From assembly GCA_002495225.1 (NCBI GenBank), contig DAEF01000034.1, forward strand, positions 1 through 6,987: a stretch of DNA of 6,987 nucleotides, in the 5' to 3' direction. Under the pieces are notes generated by a model. It saw only the letters and a program-made list of their open reading frames with translations. It did not search any database and was not told the origin of the DNA. Below, one piece after another: positions 5,760 through 6,987 of the stretch. The position numbers were made by a program, and so were the translations under genes. The first letter of the stretch is position 1. Every line of letters starts with the position of its first letter. The DNA comes from Methanoregulaceae archaeon UBA288 (GTDB lineage: Archaea > Halobacteriota > Methanomicrobia > Methanomicrobiales > Methanospirillaceae).

Positions 5760-5785
5760 AAAAAGACGCGAACGGGTCGCTTTTT
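5760..5785. terminator. A-run/T-run stem-loop, possible terminator
   Basis: AAAAAG (5760-5765) and CTTTTT (5780-5785) can pair around a G/C-rich 14-base loop. Each strand carries a five-T run after the stem, so it could terminate transcription in either direction, including read-through from oapC. Archaeal termination mainly needs T-runs, so the stem may be incidental. Confidence 0.35.
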
Positions 5786-5827
5786 GCGCCCTCCTTGCGT
5801 CCGCTCCGGCCGTTGGCGGATATCTGC

Positions 5828-5873
5828 AAAAACGGGGGGCCGAAACCGCCATAAACTGCGGGCGGGTTTATGG
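5828..5873 (-). terminator. Hairpin plus T-run after oapC, likely terminator
   Basis: CCATAAAC (5873-5866 on the minus strand), a 9-base loop, GTTTATGG (5856-5849): a perfect 8-bp stem about 50 bases after the oapC stop. A TTTTT run follows at 5832-5828. This is a reasonable end for the oapABC transcript. The perfect inverted repeat could also be a protein site. Confidence 0.4.
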
Positions 5874-5921
5874 TTCCCGGCGCGGTTCACGTCGAACTTT
5901 TGCCATGACCGCCCCGATCTC

Positions 5922-6338
5922 CTAGAGATCGTCCTTCTTCTTCGGTCTGTTCGGGAACGAACGCCGCTTGCGCTTGCCCATCGAGAGGATGTCGACGCCG
6001 TAGAGCCCCTCCTTGCCCAGGCCGATCACCATCTCGTCCGACTTCGAGAGCCGCTCGATGTTGATCTCGTAGGACCCGGGCCCCGTGATCCGGATCGTCT
6101 CGATCGACTCGTGGAGGGGCCGCGCCGGCTCCTCCTCGGCCTCGGGGATCTCGTGCACGTCCTCGGGCGGTGCCTCCTCCACCAGCGCCTCGAGGGGCGT
6201 CTCCTCGAGCACGTCGCGATGCCGCTCCTCGGCCCGGACGTAGAGGAAGCGCTTGCCCCCGCAGCTCGGGCAACCGTGGAGGACGTCCTGCGAGCCGTCC
6301 TCGAACTCGCGTCCGCAGGTCGTGCACTTGTGGGGCAT
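5922..6338 (-). CDS. oapC: OapC/ArvC family zinc-ribbon protein
   Basis: A 138-residue archaeal protein. The N-terminus is a zinc ribbon with CTTC (Cys5, Cys8) and CPSC (Cys23, Cys26). It is followed by an acidic, probably flexible linker (about 38-78) and a C-terminal domain with SYEINIERLSKSDEMVIGLG (88-107) and YGVDILSM (112-119). The tail RKRRSFPNRPKKKDDL is strongly basic. It is the third gene of a conserved archaeal trio with an Era-like GTPase and DUF2073 protein, named Oap (origin-associated) and, from Haloferax work on extracellular vesicles, Arv. Its exact function is unknown. The ATG at 6338 is six bases after the oapB stop, with only a weak SD, consistent with coupled translation. 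Family assignment is secure from the cysteines, the C-terminal block and the gene order. Confidence 0.9.
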   Translation of the reverse strand: MPHKCTTCGREFEDGSQDVLHGCPSCGGKRFLYVRAEERHRDVLEETPLEALVEEAPPEDVHEIPEAEEEPARPLHESIETIRITGPGSYEINIERLSKSDEMVIGLGKEGLYGVDILSMGKRKRRSFPNRPKKKDDL

Positions 6339-6344
6339 GGTCCG

Positions 6345-6710
6345 TTACCGCGATGAGACCCAGGCGCTGATAAGATCTCGCTCCTTGCGGAGCATCTTGA
6401 GCTGGTTCGCCGGCCCGATCACGGTCAGGCGCGAGGTCGGCTGGCGCCCCCCGAAGAGGCGCGCGAAAAAGCCGCCGCCCGATGAGCGGGCCGGGTAGGT
6501 CTCCATCTCGATCCCCGAGAAGCCGTCGGGGTTGATCTCCATCATGGTCATCTCGATCAGCTTGCTCGACTCCTCGGGCGAGAGCCCCTTCTCGAGGACC
6601 ACGATGTTGCCGGCCATCACCTCGTCGAGGATCAGCCGGATCTTCTCCATCGAGGTGAGCCGCTCGAGCCGCTCCTCGGAGATGAGGTCCAGTTGTACTC
6701 CCTGAATCAT
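6345..6710 (-). CDS. oapB: OapB/ArvB family protein (DUF2073)
   Basis: A 121-residue cytoplasmic protein of the DUF2073 family, found next to the Era-like GTPase in many euryarchaea. It opens with GVQLDLISEERLERLTSMEK (4-23), continues with IRLILDEVMAGNIVVLEKGL (24-43) and LIEMTMMEINPDGFSGIEME (51-70), has a glycine/phenylalanine-rich loop SSGGGFFARLFGG (76-88), and ends with RLTVIGPANQLKMLRKERD (94-112). No catalytic residues are evident; it probably works with the GTPase and Zn-ribbon proteins. The ATG at 6710 lies seven bases after the GTPase stop, with GGGTGA as a likely SD overlapping that stop. Start and family length agree well. Confidence 0.9.
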   Translation of the reverse strand: MIQGVQLDLISEERLERLTSMEKIRLILDEVMAGNIVVLEKGLSPEESSKLIEMTMMEINPDGFSGIEMETYPARSSGGGFFARLFGGRQPTSRLTVIGPANQLKMLRKERDLISAWVSSR

Positions 6711-6717
6711 GGCCCGG

Positions 6718-6987
6718 TCACCCGAAGAACTCGATCATCTTCTCGTAGAGCTCGTCCACGTTCGTCCCCTCCAGGCCCGAGATCGAGATGACGGGGTGCT
6801 GCGGGAACGCGGACTTGATCCGGCCCGGTGCGGCGTCGGGCAGGTCGATCTTGTTCGCGACGATCACCACGGGCAGGTTCCGCGACTCGATGATCCCCAC
6901 CATCATGATGTTGACCTGCGCGAACGGGTCGAGGGTCGCGTCGAGCATGTAGATGACGCCGTCGATATCCTCGCGGAGCCAGTGCAT
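6718..6987 (-). CDS. oapA: Era-like small GTPase, OapA/ArvA family, C-terminal part
   Basis: The C-terminal 89 residues of a Ras/Era-type GTPase; the gene continues past the right edge, and the Met coded at the last bases is not the true start. Visible elements are the strand DGVIYMLDA (9-17), the G4 motif NKID (45-48) that reads the guanine base, a G5-like SISG (68-71) and a closing helix DELYEKMIEFF. The P-loop and DxxG motifs must lie outside the window. In Haloferax volcanii the homologue (OapA, renamed ArvA) is reported to drive extracellular vesicle formation; whether it does so here is inference. It is the first of three closely spaced genes. Confidence 0.9.
   Translation of the reverse strand: MHWLREDIDGVIYMLDATLDPFAQVNIMMVGIIESRNLPVVIVANKIDLPDAAPGRIKSAFPQHPVISISGLEGTNVDELYEKMIEFFG

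Larger units (their letters stand above)
5594..5921. other. Intergenic stretch without a convincing gene
   Basis: About 330 bases between the enolase promoter and the end of oapC. Several short frames cross it on both strands, but they have no SD, no recognisable similarity and overlap one another. It contains two hairpin candidates with T-runs (5760-5785 and 5849-5873) and scattered A/T patches. Most likely it is the 3' untranslated and termination region of the oapABC transcript plus spacer. A small RNA cannot be excluded. Confidence 0.5.

Noticed and set aside
4013..5761. A 582-residue plus-strand open frame opposite enolase
   Set aside because: It is exactly antisense to the well-supported enolase gene and has the Arg/Gly/Asp-rich composition typical of shadow frames in G/C-rich DNA.
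5880..5900. GTTC-loop-GAAC hairpin resembling a tRNA T-arm
   Set aside because: No acceptor, D or anticodon arms could be built around it.
5584..5925. Several short overlapping frames in the oapC-eno spacer
   Set aside because: They overlap on both strands, lack SD sites, and show no recognisable similarity.

Overview
The window looks like chromosomal DNA of a high-G+C euryarchaeon, most likely a methanogen of the Methanomicrobiales or a relative. The reasons are a coenzyme F420 ligase (cofE), the archaeal Era-like GTPase / DUF2073 / Zn-ribbon trio (oapABC, also called arvABC), archaeal-type TATA candidates and strong Shine-Dalgarno (SD) sites. The lineage call is inference. Protein families were recognised by eye, with no database search.

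Layout: (1) 1-346 (+), C-terminal part of cofE. (2) 356-1203 (-), a prenyltransferase-beta/squalene-cyclase-like protein broken by a single frameshift in a G4 run. (3) 1204-1492, a divergent control region with two fluoride riboswitch (crcB motif) aptamers pointing away from each other, separated by 108 bp that contain a perfect 8-bp inverted repeat. (4) 1493-2732 (+), a two-gene overlapping operon: an unknown helical protein, then an unknown protein with an N-terminal winged-helix-like segment. (5) 5302-2714 (-), a tightly packed unit of enolase, a possible 34-residue small ORF and an MFS transporter. It is preceded by a third fluoride riboswitch, a TATA candidate and a short palindrome (5471-5593). 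(6) 5594-5921, about 330 bp without a convincing gene, holding hairpins and T-runs that may end the next operon. (7) 6987-5922 (-), oapA (partial), oapB and oapC.

The main result is a fluoride-responsive island. Three aptamers share the conserved crcB core, and their long-range pseudoknot strands covary (A-U, G-C and G-U at one position). Enolase is a classic fluoride-inhibited enzyme and a known riboswitch target. The other two aptamers sit directly in front of genes with no obvious fluoride role: the cyclase-fold protein and the unknown two-gene operon. In both, the 3' pseudoknot strand can instead pair with the ribosome binding site, which predicts a translational ON switch. No Fluc/CrcB channel or CLC-F antiporter is encoded here, so the MFS protein and the unknown proteins are candidates for new parts of archaeal fluoride tolerance.
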